From positions 1 to 24,517 of IMG/VR virus record IMGVR_UViG_3300042296_000219: a stretch of DNA of 24,517 bases, one strand, 5' to 3'. Below the pieces are notes generated by a model. That model saw nothing but the letters and a program-made list of their open reading frames with translations. It searched no databases and was not told the origin of the DNA. Below are positions 15,081-23,270 of this stretch, one piece after another. This stretch comes from a virus. Both the position numbers and the translations under genes were made by a program. How positions within the stretch are numbered: position 1 is the first letter of the stretch; each line of letters begins with the position of its first letter.

Positions 15081-15313
15081 TCTTCACGGCTCTGCTCGGT
15101 GCGTTCCTGCGCTCCGGCATGAATGCCTAGAAGAGCCATCAAGGTATCACGCTCCCGTGCTGTTCGCAGTGCGGAATAGCGTTGATGCAGGCGGCGGAGG
15201 ATGTCTGGACGGCGAGCACCAACCATCTCGTCCTCCAACATCTTCTGAAATTCATGTTCAGTCATACTGTGCGCGTTGGCATTCAACCAACGCCAAGTGA
15301 CTTGCTCAACCAT
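15077..15313 (-). CDS. small charged helical protein in helicase operon, unknown
   Basis: This 78-residue protein is not recognised. It is strongly helical and charged (EHEFQKMLEDEMVGARRPDI, then LRRLHQRYSALRTARERDTL) with no membrane segment. Its ATG overlaps the stop of the helicase gene by eight bases, so it is the last gene of the - strand operon VRR-NUC, SNF2 helicase, this gene. Its stop codon (CTA on the + strand at 15077-15079) interlocks with the Rz1 stop of the convergent late operon. Association with replication/recombination proteins is by position only. Confidence 0.65.
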   Translation of the reverse strand: MVEQVTWRWLNANAHSMTEHEFQKMLEDEMVGARRPDILRRLHQRYSALRTARERDTLMALLGIHAGAQERTEQSRED

Positions 15314-16649
15314 TTTTCAATTCCTCTAAGGCTATGTCCGATAGATCGCGCTTGTCTCGCAGGCGCTCCCAGATTGTCCAGTCGATTGTCTTATTCGATA
15401 GCAGCGCGTAGCACCAGACCGGCTTGGTCTGACCGCTGCGGTGCAGCCGCCCAATAGTCTGCTCGAACAATTCCAGCGACCAAGGCAGCGAGACGAACAC
15501 GATCTTGTTGCCTCCATACTGAAGGTTCAACCCATGCCCTGCCGACTTGGGGTGAGCCAACAGCATCTCGATCTTGCCTGCGTTCCACCGCTCGATAGCG
15601 CGGTCGTCATCCAGCGTCTGGGCCTGTGGGTAGCGGCGTTTCAATTCCGCTAGTTCCTCTTGGTACTCGTAGACGATTAGTGTGTTGTCGCGCTGGTTTT
15701 CGGCCAGCAAATCTTCAAGCCTATCAAACTTGCTTTGGCTAAACCAAATGGCGTCTTGCGTCGTATTGAACTTGCCGGGGACCTCGCTTGCCGTCCGTGT
15801 CGTGTTGTAAACGAAGCCTGACGCCATCTGCTGTAGCTTGTTGGTGGCCGTGCCAGCCGTCTTGGCCGTGATGACGCCTTGCGCAAACTCGACTACAAAC
15901 TGCTTCTTCATGGTCTCGTAGGGCTTGCGGTCGTCCAGGTCGCAAGCCACCTCGACCAGATGCAGCGGCGGCAGCTTGTCGGCGTACTCGCCTGCATCTA
16001 AGACGTAGGTGGCGGGACGTATCTTCTCCATGACCTTGGCTAGTGCGTTAGGTCGCGGGGACCAGTCGCCAAAATCGCGGTTGGTGCAGACGAAGTAAGT
16101 CTGAAGGAACGCGCCCTTGGACCGACCAAGCAGCGAGCGGTCGATGATCTTGCACTGGCCGAAGACGTCTTCCAACCCATTGCTGGTGAACGAGCCGGTC
16201 AGGCCCCACCGAATCGGTACGCTGTCGATCAGGGCGTCGAGCGCCTTGAACCGTGCGCCGCTAGGGTTCTTGAGTCGCGTCAACTCATCAAAGACGATCC
16301 CGTCGAAACCGTCGAGCGTCTTTAGCTTCATGAGGTTATCGTAGTTGATAACGACCACGCTGGCATCGCTCGCTAGTGCCGCCTCGCGCTGCGCTGGAGA
16401 GCCTACGGCGAGGGCTAAAGTAAGCTTCGACCACTTGGGTGCCTCGACAGGCCAGACGTCCGTACAGACGCGCTTGGGAGCCACCACAAGCCACCGCTTG
16501 GCGTGGCCGTCGCGGATCATCTCCTGCATGGCCGTTAGCGTAAGCGCGGTCTTGCCCGCGCCGACCGGCGCTAGGATCATGGCGCGGTCGCGCTCATAGA
16601 GGAAGGTTGCGGCGTCTTCTTGGTATGCTCGCAACTTAAGCGCAAACAT
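15306..16649 (-). CDS. SNF2-type helicase / translocase
   Basis: The 447-residue protein has the full helicase set for superfamily 2: a Q-motif-like LRAYQEDAA (6-14), Walker A APVGAGKTAL (Lys33, Thr34), motif Ia VVAPKRV, motif II IVFDELTRLKNP (Asp121-Glu122), motif III WGLTGSF (about 152-158), and motif VI QTIGRLHRSGQTKPV (about 407-421), which is typical for SNF2 enzymes. It uses ATP to move on double-stranded DNA and may remodel protein-DNA complexes or aid recombination and replication restart. It is about the length of compact phage SNF2 proteins. It overlaps the VRR-NUC gene by 14 bases, a pairing common in phage replication modules. Confidence 0.9.
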   Translation of the reverse strand: MFALKLRAYQEDAATFLYERDRAMILAPVGAGKTALTLTAMQEMIRDGHAKRWLVVAPKRVCTDVWPVEAPKWSKLTLALAVGSPAQREAALASDASVVVINYDNLMKLKTLDGFDGIVFDELTRLKNPSGARFKALDALIDSVPIRWGLTGSFTSNGLEDVFGQCKIIDRSLLGRSKGAFLQTYFVCTNRDFGDWSPRPNALAKVMEKIRPATYVLDAGEYADKLPPLHLVEVACDLDDRKPYETMKKQFVVEFAQGVITAKTAGTATNKLQQMASGFVYNTTRTASEVPGKFNTTQDAIWFSQSKFDRLEDLLAENQRDNTLIVYEYQEELAELKRRYPQAQTLDDDRAIERWNAGKIEMLLAHPKSAGHGLNLQYGGNKIVFVSLPWSLELFEQTIGRLHRSGQTKPVWCYALLSNKTIDWTIWERLRDKRDLSDIALEELKNG

Positions 16650-16929
16650 GAATTACCCAATCGTCGATCATCTGCTTGGTCCACAGCACAACGTAATTTT
16701 GATTGGTAGCCTTCATCTCATTTTCAAACACCTTCTGAAGCGCAGACAACCGCCCCTTGGGTTGCTTGAGTTCGACAAACCACGTTGCGCCCCGTGGCAG
16801 ACATGCAATCCGGTCGGCCACGCCGCGCTGGGTGGGTGATTTAAACTTGTAGGTGACGCCGCCTAGCCGCATCACGGCCCAACAGAAATACGTCTCGATT
16901 TCGCTTTCTTTCATACCCCATTCTACCAT
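16636..16929 (-). CDS. VRR-NUC domain nuclease
   Basis: The product is 97 residues if ATG 16929 is used. The VRR-NUC fold is visible as ESEIETYFCWAVMRLGG (N-terminal helix), KSPTQRGVADRIACLP with the catalytic Asp, WFVELKQPKGRLSALQKVF with the E-x-K pair and the following Gly/Gln, and a final strand plus helix. Homologues are structure-specific endonucleases, often as standalone phage proteins next to SNF2 helicases. Start choice is uncertain: TTG 16986 would add 19 residues with no ribosome binding site and overlaps a TTGACC promoter-like box, and ATG 16914 is the other option. It is the first gene of the - strand operon. Confidence 0.85.
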   Translation of the reverse strand: MVEWGMKESEIETYFCWAVMRLGGVTYKFKSPTQRGVADRIACLPRGATWFVELKQPKGRLSALQKVFENEMKATNQNYVVLWTKQMIDDWVIHVCA

Positions 16930-17011
16930 GTAAATTATTTCTGTAAACCGACTTGCAAAAGATTTGTGTACGTGTACGGTGGTCAATCAAGCACAAAAGG
17001 AAGGTTCACTA
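16930..17011. promoter_or_regulatory. divergent intergenic region between two replication operons
   Basis: These 82 bases separate the - strand nuclease/helicase operon from the + strand DUF2800 operon, so promoters for both are expected here. On the - strand TTGACC (16986-16981) is a good -35 box, but the downstream -10 is weak (TCTTTT-like). A TTGCAA with TAATTT at 15-base spacing is also visible on the - strand. GTGTACGTGTAC (16965-16976) is a short direct repeat that might be an operator. AAGGAAGG (16997-17004) is the ribosome binding site for the + strand gene. Individual boxes are tentative. Confidence 0.4.
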
Positions 17012-18133
17012 ATGGCTGCACACAGTCGCATTGTCGGCGGTTCATCCGCCAAGCGCGTCATTAACTGCCCTGGCTCGGTTGCCTTGGTTGATACGATGCC
17101 GCCTCAACCTAGCAGCAGCTACGCCGACGAAGGTACGCTGCTTCACGACATCATCGCGCAGGTGCTGGAGACGGATGCATCGCCAGCGCAGTTTATTGGC
17201 CGCATGTACGCGGATACCGAGTTCACCGAAGATTTACTAGATTGCAAAATCATCCCCGCCCTTAAGGCATTGGATGAAATTGATCCTCACAAGACGATGG
17301 AGTTTACGGTCGAGAGCGTTGTGTCGTTTGGTGACTTCCTGCCCGGCGTGTTCGGCAGCGCCGACCTGCTAGGCCGGATCGGCAACCGCGTCATCGTACT
17401 GGACTGGAAATTCGGTGATGGCGTGACCGTCGAGGTCGAGGACAACACCCAGCACCTGTTCTACGCCGCCGCCGCCATGCGGACGCCGGGGCTGGAGTGG
17501 CTGTTCAATGGCGTTACCGAGGTTGAGCTTGTGATCGTGCAACCGCCCTACATCCGACGCTGGACGACGACGCCTGCGCGTGTTGCTGATTTCGAGACCG
17601 AACTGCTGCGGGCGGTCAAGCTGTCACGTCAGCCCGACGCGCCTATGGCGCACGGCGACCATTGCCGCTGGTGTCCTGCCAAGCCGATCTGCCCGATCCT
17701 GACTGGCGCTGTAGACCGCGCCGTGCAGGCCAAGCTGGAAACCATGCCTGTCGATCAGATTGGCTACTATCTAGAGCAGGTGCCTATGATCGAGCAGTTT
17801 ATCAGCGAGTTAACTACGCTGGCGCGTACTTTGATCGAGGCTGGTCATCCTGTCCCCGGCTGGAAGTTGGTCAAGAAGCGGGCGACCCGTCAGTGGGCCG
17901 ATGAAGGGCGCGCATCAAAGTTTATGGAGGATAACGGCATTATTGCGCACAACCTCAAAATAAAGTCGCCTGCCGCAGTTGAAAAAGAACTTAAGAAGGC
18001 GAAAATCCCCTTTGCGGACGGCCTAGTGGTCGCCGTATCATCAGGTTCCACGTTAGCCCCGGCGAGTGATCCCCGGCCAGACGTGGTTCAAATCGGACAG
18101 CAGCTAATGTCGGCTCTGTCCAAACTTCAGTAG
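17012..18133 (+). CDS. Cas4-like PD-(D/E)XK nuclease (DUF2800)
   Basis: The protein has 373 residues. ATG 17012 is fixed by AAGGAAGG seven bases upstream. The family start SRIVGGSSAKRVINCPGS carries Cys19, then ADEGTLLHDIIAQVLE gives His45. VFGSADLLGRIG has Asp118 and VIVLDWKFGDG has Asp131-x-Lys133, the nuclease core, followed by NTQHLFYAAAAM. HCRWCPAKPICP supplies Cys218, Cys221 and Cys227, which with Cys19 could hold an iron-sulfur cluster as in Cas4/AddB. Such proteins process DNA ends in phage recombination or replication. It heads the + strand operon and is followed by DUF2815 twelve bases later, the usual partner. Nuclease assignment is strong, in vivo role inferred. Confidence 0.88.
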   Translation: MAAHSRIVGGSSAKRVINCPGSVALVDTMPPQPSSSYADEGTLLHDIIAQVLETDASPAQFIGRMYADTEFTEDLLDCKIIPALKALDEIDPHKTMEFTVESVVSFGDFLPGVFGSADLLGRIGNRVIVLDWKFGDGVTVEVEDNTQHLFYAAAAMRTPGLEWLFNGVTEVELVIVQPPYIRRWTTTPARVADFETELLRAVKLSRQPDAPMAHGDHCRWCPAKPICPILTGAVDRAVQAKLETMPVDQIGYYLEQVPMIEQFISELTTLARTLIEAGHPVPGWKLVKKRATRQWADEGRASKFMEDNGIIAHNLKIKSPAAVEKELKKAKIPFADGLVVAVSSGSTLAPASDPRPDVVQIGQQLMSALSKLQ

Positions 18134-18145
18134 TAGGATAAAACG

Positions 18146-18808
18146 ATGTCAAAAAATTTAGTTAACTTTGGTGGCGGTTTACTTCCACCCGTCCAGTCGC
18201 TTTCAACTGCCCTCCGAACCGTCAAATTAGATGACGGTGGGGGTGCGACCCTCCTTAAGATGGACAAGACCGGCCATTGGGTGTTTGGAGCGAATGACAC
18301 CGAGATTGAAAATGATAGCTTGTGGGCTATCAATCCGTTCTCCTTCGTCCACGGCTACATCGCTTGGGGCGACGGCGAGGTTCTTGGTGAGACTATGTGT
18401 TCCATTACACAGCCGTTACCTGAACCCGTCCCTGCACCATCAGGTGCTAAGAAAGGGTGGGAACTACAGGTAGGTTTTAGTTTAAAGTGTGTCAACGGTG
18501 AAGACGAAGGCTTGGATGTTCGCTACACCGTAACTTCGGTTGGTGGTAAGCGTGCGGTTCAGCATATGGCCGTCGTCATTGCCGAACAGGTGGACAAGGA
18601 CCAAACCAAGCCTGTGGCCATCGTGTCGCTGGGTAAGGAGCATTACCAGCACAAGTCCTATGGCCGCATCTACACCCCCAGCTTTAACATCGTTCGTTGG
18701 GTGTCGATGGAGGGGGATACCGCTTCGACCGAGGAAGACGTGAGGGCCGACTCCGAAGTTGAGGCTCCTGATGAGGACGCACCGCGCCGTCGCCGTCGCA
18801 GCGCTTAA
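18146..18808 (+). CDS. DUF2815 family, probable single-stranded DNA-binding protein
   Basis: The protein has 220 residues and begins SKNLVNFGGGLLPPVQSLST, with a beta-rich body (KGWELQVGFSLKCVN, HMAVVIAEQVDKDQTKPVAI) and a conserved-looking HKSYGRIYTPSFNIVRW near residues 171-187. The tail is acidic then basic (EVEAPDEDAPRRRRRSA). DUF2815 proteins accompany DUF2800 nucleases and family A polymerases in phage replication modules and are thought to coat single-stranded DNA. The acidic C-terminal stretch is SSB-like in style, although it ends with an Arg cluster. AGGA lies about eight bases before ATG. Family call is from sequence and context, and the DNA-binding role is established only by association. 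Confidence 0.78.
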   Translation: MSKNLVNFGGGLLPPVQSLSTALRTVKLDDGGGATLLKMDKTGHWVFGANDTEIENDSLWAINPFSFVHGYIAWGDGEVLGETMCSITQPLPEPVPAPSGAKKGWELQVGFSLKCVNGEDEGLDVRYTVTSVGGKRAVQHMAVVIAEQVDKDQTKPVAIVSLGKEHYQHKSYGRIYTPSFNIVRWVSMEGDTASTEEDVRADSEVEAPDEDAPRRRRRSA

Positions 18809-18821
18809 TCCGGAGAGCGAA

Positions 18822-18855
18822 CGCCGGGGCGGGTTTTCCTATGCCCGCCCCGGCG
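18822..18855 (+). promoter_or_regulatory. strong GC hairpin between DUF2815 and DNA polymerase genes
   Basis: A perfect 12-bp inverted repeat, CGCCGGGGCGGG (18822-18833) and CCCGCCCCGGCG (18844-18855), has a ten-base loop TTTTCCTATG. It lies 14 bases after the DUF2815 stop and 15 bases before the polymerase ATG. There is no T run after the stem, so it is not a standard intrinsic terminator. It may stop or slow transcription, be a processing site, or stabilise the upstream 3' end. It places the alternative ATG 18841 inside the loop, arguing against that start. Confidence 0.75.
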
Positions 18856-18870
18856 AGTAGCGCAAGATCA

Positions 18871-20817
18871 ATGAACATACTTTGGATCGACTTTGAAACC
18901 CGTAGCCGCTGCGATCTTCCAGCCTACGGAGCCTACAACTATGCGCAGGATGCCAGCACCGACGTGCTGTGCATGTCCTATGCCTTCGATGATGAGGATG
19001 TCCAGACGTGGGTGCCGGGGCAACCGTTCCCTGCCCGCGTCAAGAACCACAAGGGGCAGATCAGGGCGCACAACGCCGCCTTCGAGCGCCTAATCTTCTG
19101 GTACGTTCTCCAGATTGACTATGACCTTGAGCAGTTCTACTGCACGGCCACGCAGGCCCGCGCCAACTGTGCGCCCGGCAACCTTGAGGACGCTGGCCGG
19201 TTCGCAGGTGCTGGGATGCGTAAGGACCACCGTGGCAAGCAACTGATTCGGCTGCTGTGCCTGCCGCAGGGCGATGGCACCTTTCGTGAGGACGACGCGC
19301 TGATGGCCGAGATGATCCAATATTGCGAGCAGGACGTCCGTGCCATGCGTGCGCTAGCCGCGACGCAGCGCCCGCTGTCCGATCAGGAACTGTCCGACTA
19401 TCACGTCAACGAGCGGATCAACGACCGAGGTGTCCTGCTGGACAAGCCTCTGGCCGAGGCTGCGGTGCGCTACGCATCTGCCGAACTGACCGAAATTCAA
19501 GACATTGTGCGCGAGATTACCGAGGGTGCCGTGCAATCTGTGCGATCACCTAAGATGCGCAAGTGGGTGCTGGATCGCGTTGGGCCGCAAGCTATCAAAC
19601 TCGCCACCATTTATAAAGATGACGTGGGCAAACTGTCCATCGACAAAACCGTGCGAGCCAACTTGCTCGCCCTTGCTGAGGAAAACCCTGATGAAGTGCC
19701 ACCGCATGTTGCCGAGGTCATCCAGTGCGCGGACGATTTGTGGGCGTCGTCCGTTGCTAAGTTCAGCCGTGCTGCGAAACTCGCGGACGCGGAGGATCAT
19801 CGTGTTAGAGGCGCATTTGTTTTCGCTGGTGGCAGCGCAACAGGCCGCGCTAGCAGCTATGGGCTACAGGTTCACAACTTCCCCCGCAAGTGTGCCGACG
19901 ACCCGTCATTAGTGCGCCAAGCGATGGTGCGCGGCCACCAGATCGTCCCCACCTACGGCGTCCGAACCACCGACGTGCTCAAACAGATGTTGCGGCCTTC
20001 TTTGATGCCTTCGCAGGGCAAGCGGCTAGTCGTGGCCGACTGGTCTTCCATTGAGGCTCGTGTGACGCCGTGGGCGTCTGGCGAGGGTGACGCCAAGCTG
20101 GAACTTTTTAGAACGGGCGAGGACGTCTACAAGGTTAACGCAGCGGCCACTTTCAAAGTGCTTGTGAAAGACGTTACCAATGACCAGCGCCAGATTGGTA
20201 AGGTCCAAGAACTTGCGTGTGGGTTTGCTGGTGGCGTGGGCGCGTTCGCGGCGATGGGCAGGGCCTACGGCCTAGCCTTGCCAGAACATGAAGCCAAGCG
20301 CATGGTTGACGGCTGGCGCAAGGCTAACCCGTGGTCTGTCCGCTACTGGCAGTCTCTAGAGGATGGCTATCGCCGCGCCATGCGTAATGTAGGCAAACCA
20401 TTCAAGGCGGGTCTGGTGACGTACTTTTACGATGGGCTGCACCTGTGGTACGAACTGCCTTCGGGCCGCATCCTATGCTATCCTTTTGCTCGATTTGAAG
20501 ATGGCAACGTGACATACGCGAAGGCCGCTTGGAAGCCCGCGCAGGATGCCAAGGAGTGGCCAAGAGCAAGGTTGTGGAAAGGTTTGGCTTGCGAGAACAT
20601 CACGCAAGCCATTGCCAATGACATTTTGCGCCATAGTTTGCGCCAGCTAGAGCCTCTGGGCGTAGTACTTCACGTTCACGACGAGATCGTGTTCGAGACC
20701 GACGACCCAGAACGTGTGGCTGAAAGTGTTATGGGGGTGATGTGTAACCCCCCGAACTGGGCTGGGGGCTTGCCTCTTGGTGCAGAGGTGACGCTGATGG
20801 ATAGATATGGGAAGTAG
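18871..20817 (+). CDS. family A DNA polymerase with 3'-5' exonuclease domain
   Basis: The protein has 648 residues. I start at ATG 18871 because exonuclease motif I begins right there (NILWIDFETRS, Asp7, Glu9) and the in-frame ATG 18841 falls in a hairpin loop. Exo II is AHNAAFERLIF, with Glu72 in place of the more usual Asp, and Exo III is YCEQDVRAM (Tyr151, Asp155). The polymerase domain shows motif A VVADWSSIEARV (Asp390), motif B with Lys444 in RQIGKVQELACGFAGG, and motif C LHVHDEIVFE (Asp604, Glu605). There is no 5'-3' exonuclease domain, as in phage replicative Pol A enzymes. It copies the phage genome with the neighbouring primase-helicase. The gene spacing places it mid-operon. Confidence 0.92.
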   Translation: MNILWIDFETRSRCDLPAYGAYNYAQDASTDVLCMSYAFDDEDVQTWVPGQPFPARVKNHKGQIRAHNAAFERLIFWYVLQIDYDLEQFYCTATQARANCAPGNLEDAGRFAGAGMRKDHRGKQLIRLLCLPQGDGTFREDDALMAEMIQYCEQDVRAMRALAATQRPLSDQELSDYHVNERINDRGVLLDKPLAEAAVRYASAELTEIQDIVREITEGAVQSVRSPKMRKWVLDRVGPQAIKLATIYKDDVGKLSIDKTVRANLLALAEENPDEVPPHVAEVIQCADDLWASSVAKFSRAAKLADAEDHRVRGAFVFAGGSATGRASSYGLQVHNFPRKCADDPSLVRQAMVRGHQIVPTYGVRTTDVLKQMLRPSLMPSQGKRLVVADWSSIEARVTPWASGEGDAKLELFRTGEDVYKVNAAATFKVLVKDVTNDQRQIGKVQELACGFAGGVGAFAAMGRAYGLALPEHEAKRMVDGWRKANPWSVRYWQSLEDGYRRAMRNVGKPFKAGLVTYFYDGLHLWYELPSGRILCYPFARFEDGNVTYAKAAWKPAQDAKEWPRARLWKGLACENITQAIANDILRHSLRQLEPLGVVLHVHDEIVFETDDPERVAESVMGVMCNPPNWAGGLPLGAEVTLMDRYGK

Positions 20818-20829
20818 GGATCAAGACTA

Positions 20830-23175
20830 ATGAGCATCGACCGCATACAATTCATCGAATACGTTTCGGCACTAGCCGAGCAGGGCGAAACCGCGCTCGT
20901 GGTCCGTCAGAAGCTAGTTTTAAAGGATGGTGAGCCGCAGTACCACGCAGATGGTGCGCCCAAGGCCACCTTTCCGTCGTTCATTCCGTCCGCAGCCGCG
21001 ATCAAGCCCGGGCAGTCGTGGTACATCAACACCGGGTCATTTATCCTTGACCGCTTTGTAGATGGCAAGCCTGCCGCCAAAGCCGAGAATGTTGAATACG
21101 TGCTGTTCATGATGCTAGACGACATAGGCACCAAATCCAAAGTGCCGCTAGTTCAACCGACTTGGATCATGGAGACGTCGCCGGGTTCGTTTCAGTGGGG
21201 CTACGTATTCGAGGTGCAGCCGACCAAGGCGGAGTTTACTGCCGCCATTAAAGCCATTGCCGACGCAGGTTATACCGACCCCGGCGCAACCAACGCCGTC
21301 CGCAACTGCCGCATCCCCGGTTCGGTAAACCTTAAGCGGGGGCGTGATAATTTTGAGGCGAAGATTATTGAGTGGCATCCTAACAACGGCATTACTTTGC
21401 CGTCGTTCCTAGACGCGCACGGTATCGAGCCAACCGCACCAGACACGGCTCAACTGCGCTCGATCAAATTGCGCGACACAGGCAAAGATAGCGTTGTTAA
21501 TTGGATGAACGACCACAACATGATCCTGTCTGCGGTTAACGCCGAAGGCTGGATGGGTATTGTCTGCCCTAACGAAGCGCAACATTCGGATGGCAATCCC
21601 GAGGCTCGATATAAACCCCTAGACCGATCATTCTGCTGCTACCACGGCCATTGCCAGATGTTGGGTAGCAAGGATTTTCTCGACTGGGTGCATCAGAACG
21701 GCGGACCACAAGTTACGCAAGGTCTGCGCGAGGAACTGTTAGCCGAACTTCACAATCGAACGCTTGATAAGCTAGAACCTAATGAAAACTATCCCGATGA
21801 AGCCAAGGCGCGGCAGCTTGAGGTAGAACACAAACAAATTAGCCGCGTTCAAAAAATGGATTGGTACAAAAACTTTGCCTATATTTTGTCGGATGACACA
21901 TATTTTGAATTTGCTAACCGCCGAGAGATTAGCCGAACTAATTTTAATGCGTTGTTTCGCCACGTTCCGTGCCAGTCGATACACACAGGCCGCAAAGTCG
22001 AGGCTAGCGTGTGTTTTGATGAAAACCGCGATCAGATGGGCGCGCAAGTCTTATCCGGGGTCACTTACGCACCTGGCGACGGCCTGCTGTTGGCGCGTGA
22101 TGGTGAAGTCTATGGCAACCGTTGGATTAACGGACGCCCCCAACTAGACTTGTCAGTACCCGTGTCAGACAGCGCCGTGCGCCGTTGGCTGGATCATTGT
22201 GAGCACCTTATCCCCGATGTAGATGAGCGCAACCACTGCCTAAATGTAATGGCATACAAGCTTCAAAACCCAACCAAGAAAATCAACCATGCGATCTTGC
22301 ACGGCAGCGATGAGGGTAGCGGTAAGGACACCATGTGGGAGCCTTTTATCTGGGCTTTGTCGGGTCCGAACTTCCGCAACCGCTCTATTGTCGATACCAA
22401 GGGCCTACAATCGGCTTGGGGTTACGACCTAGAGGCCGAGTTAATGATTATCAACGAGCTTCAAGAAAACGAAGCTGCGCAGCGTCGGGCGCTGGCTAAC
22501 CAACTTAAACCCATCATTGCCGCGCCGCCGCTAACGCTGACCATCAACCGCAAGGGGCTGCACCCATATCAGATGATCAACCGCGTACTTGTGTTGGCAT
22601 TCACCAACTACACCACGCCTATCAGCCTACCCTCCCAAGATCGCCGATGGTTCTGCGTCTGGTCTACCGTAGGGCGCATGTCTACGCCTGACGCGGACGC
22701 TATGCATGGTTGGTATCGTTCGGGCGGATATGAAGCCATTGCAACATGGCTCTATCAACGCGACGTGTCCGCCTTCGCACCGCATGAGGCACCAATAGAA
22801 ACCGACTTTAAACGGTCTATGATTGAAAACAGTATGAGTGTCACCGAAAGCGCGCTTGTCACGCTAATCAAGCTGCGCAAGGGCGAGTTTGCTAGAGGTA
22901 TCGTGGCCTCACCATTCCAAGCTTATGGCGATCTGCTTAAGAGCCAACTGCCAGATAGCGCCAAATTTCACCCCAACGCTTTGTTACATGCGCTTAAAGA
23001 GGCCGGATGGAAGGACTTAGGCCGCGTGTCTTGCGCGGAATACAGCACTAAAAAACACTTGTGGGCTGCGCCGGATGTTGCCCGCAAAAACAACAAAAGC
23101 AGATTGCGCCGCATGGCAGAAAACGAGGACGAAACGGGCGATAACGTGGTGGACTTTACGGCAAAACTTCGCTAA
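20830..23175 (+). CDS. primase-helicase (RepB-like primase plus D5/DUF5906-type ATPase)
   Basis: The protein has 781 residues. The N-terminal domain (about 1-190) looks like an archaeo-eukaryotic/RepB-type primase: FMMLDDIGTK (Asp97, Asp98), SPGSFQWGYVFE, and NAVRNCRIPGSVNLKRG. Residues about 235-290 hold a probable zinc motif (VCPNEAQHSDGN, then SFCCYHGHC) before KDFLDWVHQ. The C-terminal half is a superfamily 3-like helicase with Walker A GSDEGSGKDT (Lys499), Walker B MIINELQE (Glu543) and SQDRRWFCVW as likely arginine-finger region. It would synthesise primers and unwind DNA for the adjacent polymerase. A GGGA at 20818-20821 is a weak ribosome binding site. It is the last gene of the operon and is followed by a terminator. 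Confidence 0.88.
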   Translation: MSIDRIQFIEYVSALAEQGETALVVRQKLVLKDGEPQYHADGAPKATFPSFIPSAAAIKPGQSWYINTGSFILDRFVDGKPAAKAENVEYVLFMMLDDIGTKSKVPLVQPTWIMETSPGSFQWGYVFEVQPTKAEFTAAIKAIADAGYTDPGATNAVRNCRIPGSVNLKRGRDNFEAKIIEWHPNNGITLPSFLDAHGIEPTAPDTAQLRSIKLRDTGKDSVVNWMNDHNMILSAVNAEGWMGIVCPNEAQHSDGNPEARYKPLDRSFCCYHGHCQMLGSKDFLDWVHQNGGPQVTQGLREELLAELHNRTLDKLEPNENYPDEAKARQLEVEHKQISRVQKMDWYKNFAYILSDDTYFEFANRREISRTNFNALFRHVPCQSIHTGRKVEASVCFDENRDQMGAQVLSGVTYAPGDGLLLARDGEVYGNRWINGRPQLDLSVPVSDSAVRRWLDHCEHLIPDVDERNHCLNVMAYKLQNPTKKINHAILHGSDEGSGKDTMWEPFIWALSGPNFRNRSIVDTKGLQSAWGYDLEAELMIINELQENEAAQRRALANQLKPIIAAPPLTLTINRKGLHPYQMINRVLVLAFTNYTTPISLPSQDRRWFCVWSTVGRMSTPDADAMHGWYRSGGYEAIATWLYQRDVSAFAPHEAPIETDFKRSMIENSMSVTESALVTLIKLRKGEFARGIVASPFQAYGDLLKSQLPDSAKFHPNALLHALKEAGWKDLGRVSCAEYSTKKHLWAAPDVARKNNKSRLRRMAENEDETGDNVVDFTAKLR

Positions 23176-23202
23176 TCAAAACAAGCTTGTCCGTAAACTA
23201 AA

Positions 23203-23236
23203 CCCCCGCTGGATGTTTCCGGCGGGGGCTTTTTTA
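23203..23236. terminator. strong intrinsic terminator between convergent operons, probably bidirectional
   Basis: CCCCCGCTGG (23203-23212) pairs with CCGGCGGGGG (23219-23228, one T-G wobble) around the loop ATGTTT, followed on the + strand by CTTTTTTA. On the - strand the same stem is followed by TTTAGTTTA, a weaker T tract. It lies 27 bases after the primase-helicase stop and about 40 bases beyond the - strand stop, so it can end both operons. Confidence 0.9.
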
Positions 23237-23270
23237 TTTTGTATCTATTTAATTTGATTACCTAGGCGGT

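Noticed and set aside
18841-18870. Longer N-terminus for the DNA polymerase
   Set aside because: This ATG is in the loop of a 12-bp GC hairpin, and family members begin right at the exonuclease motif encoded from 18871.
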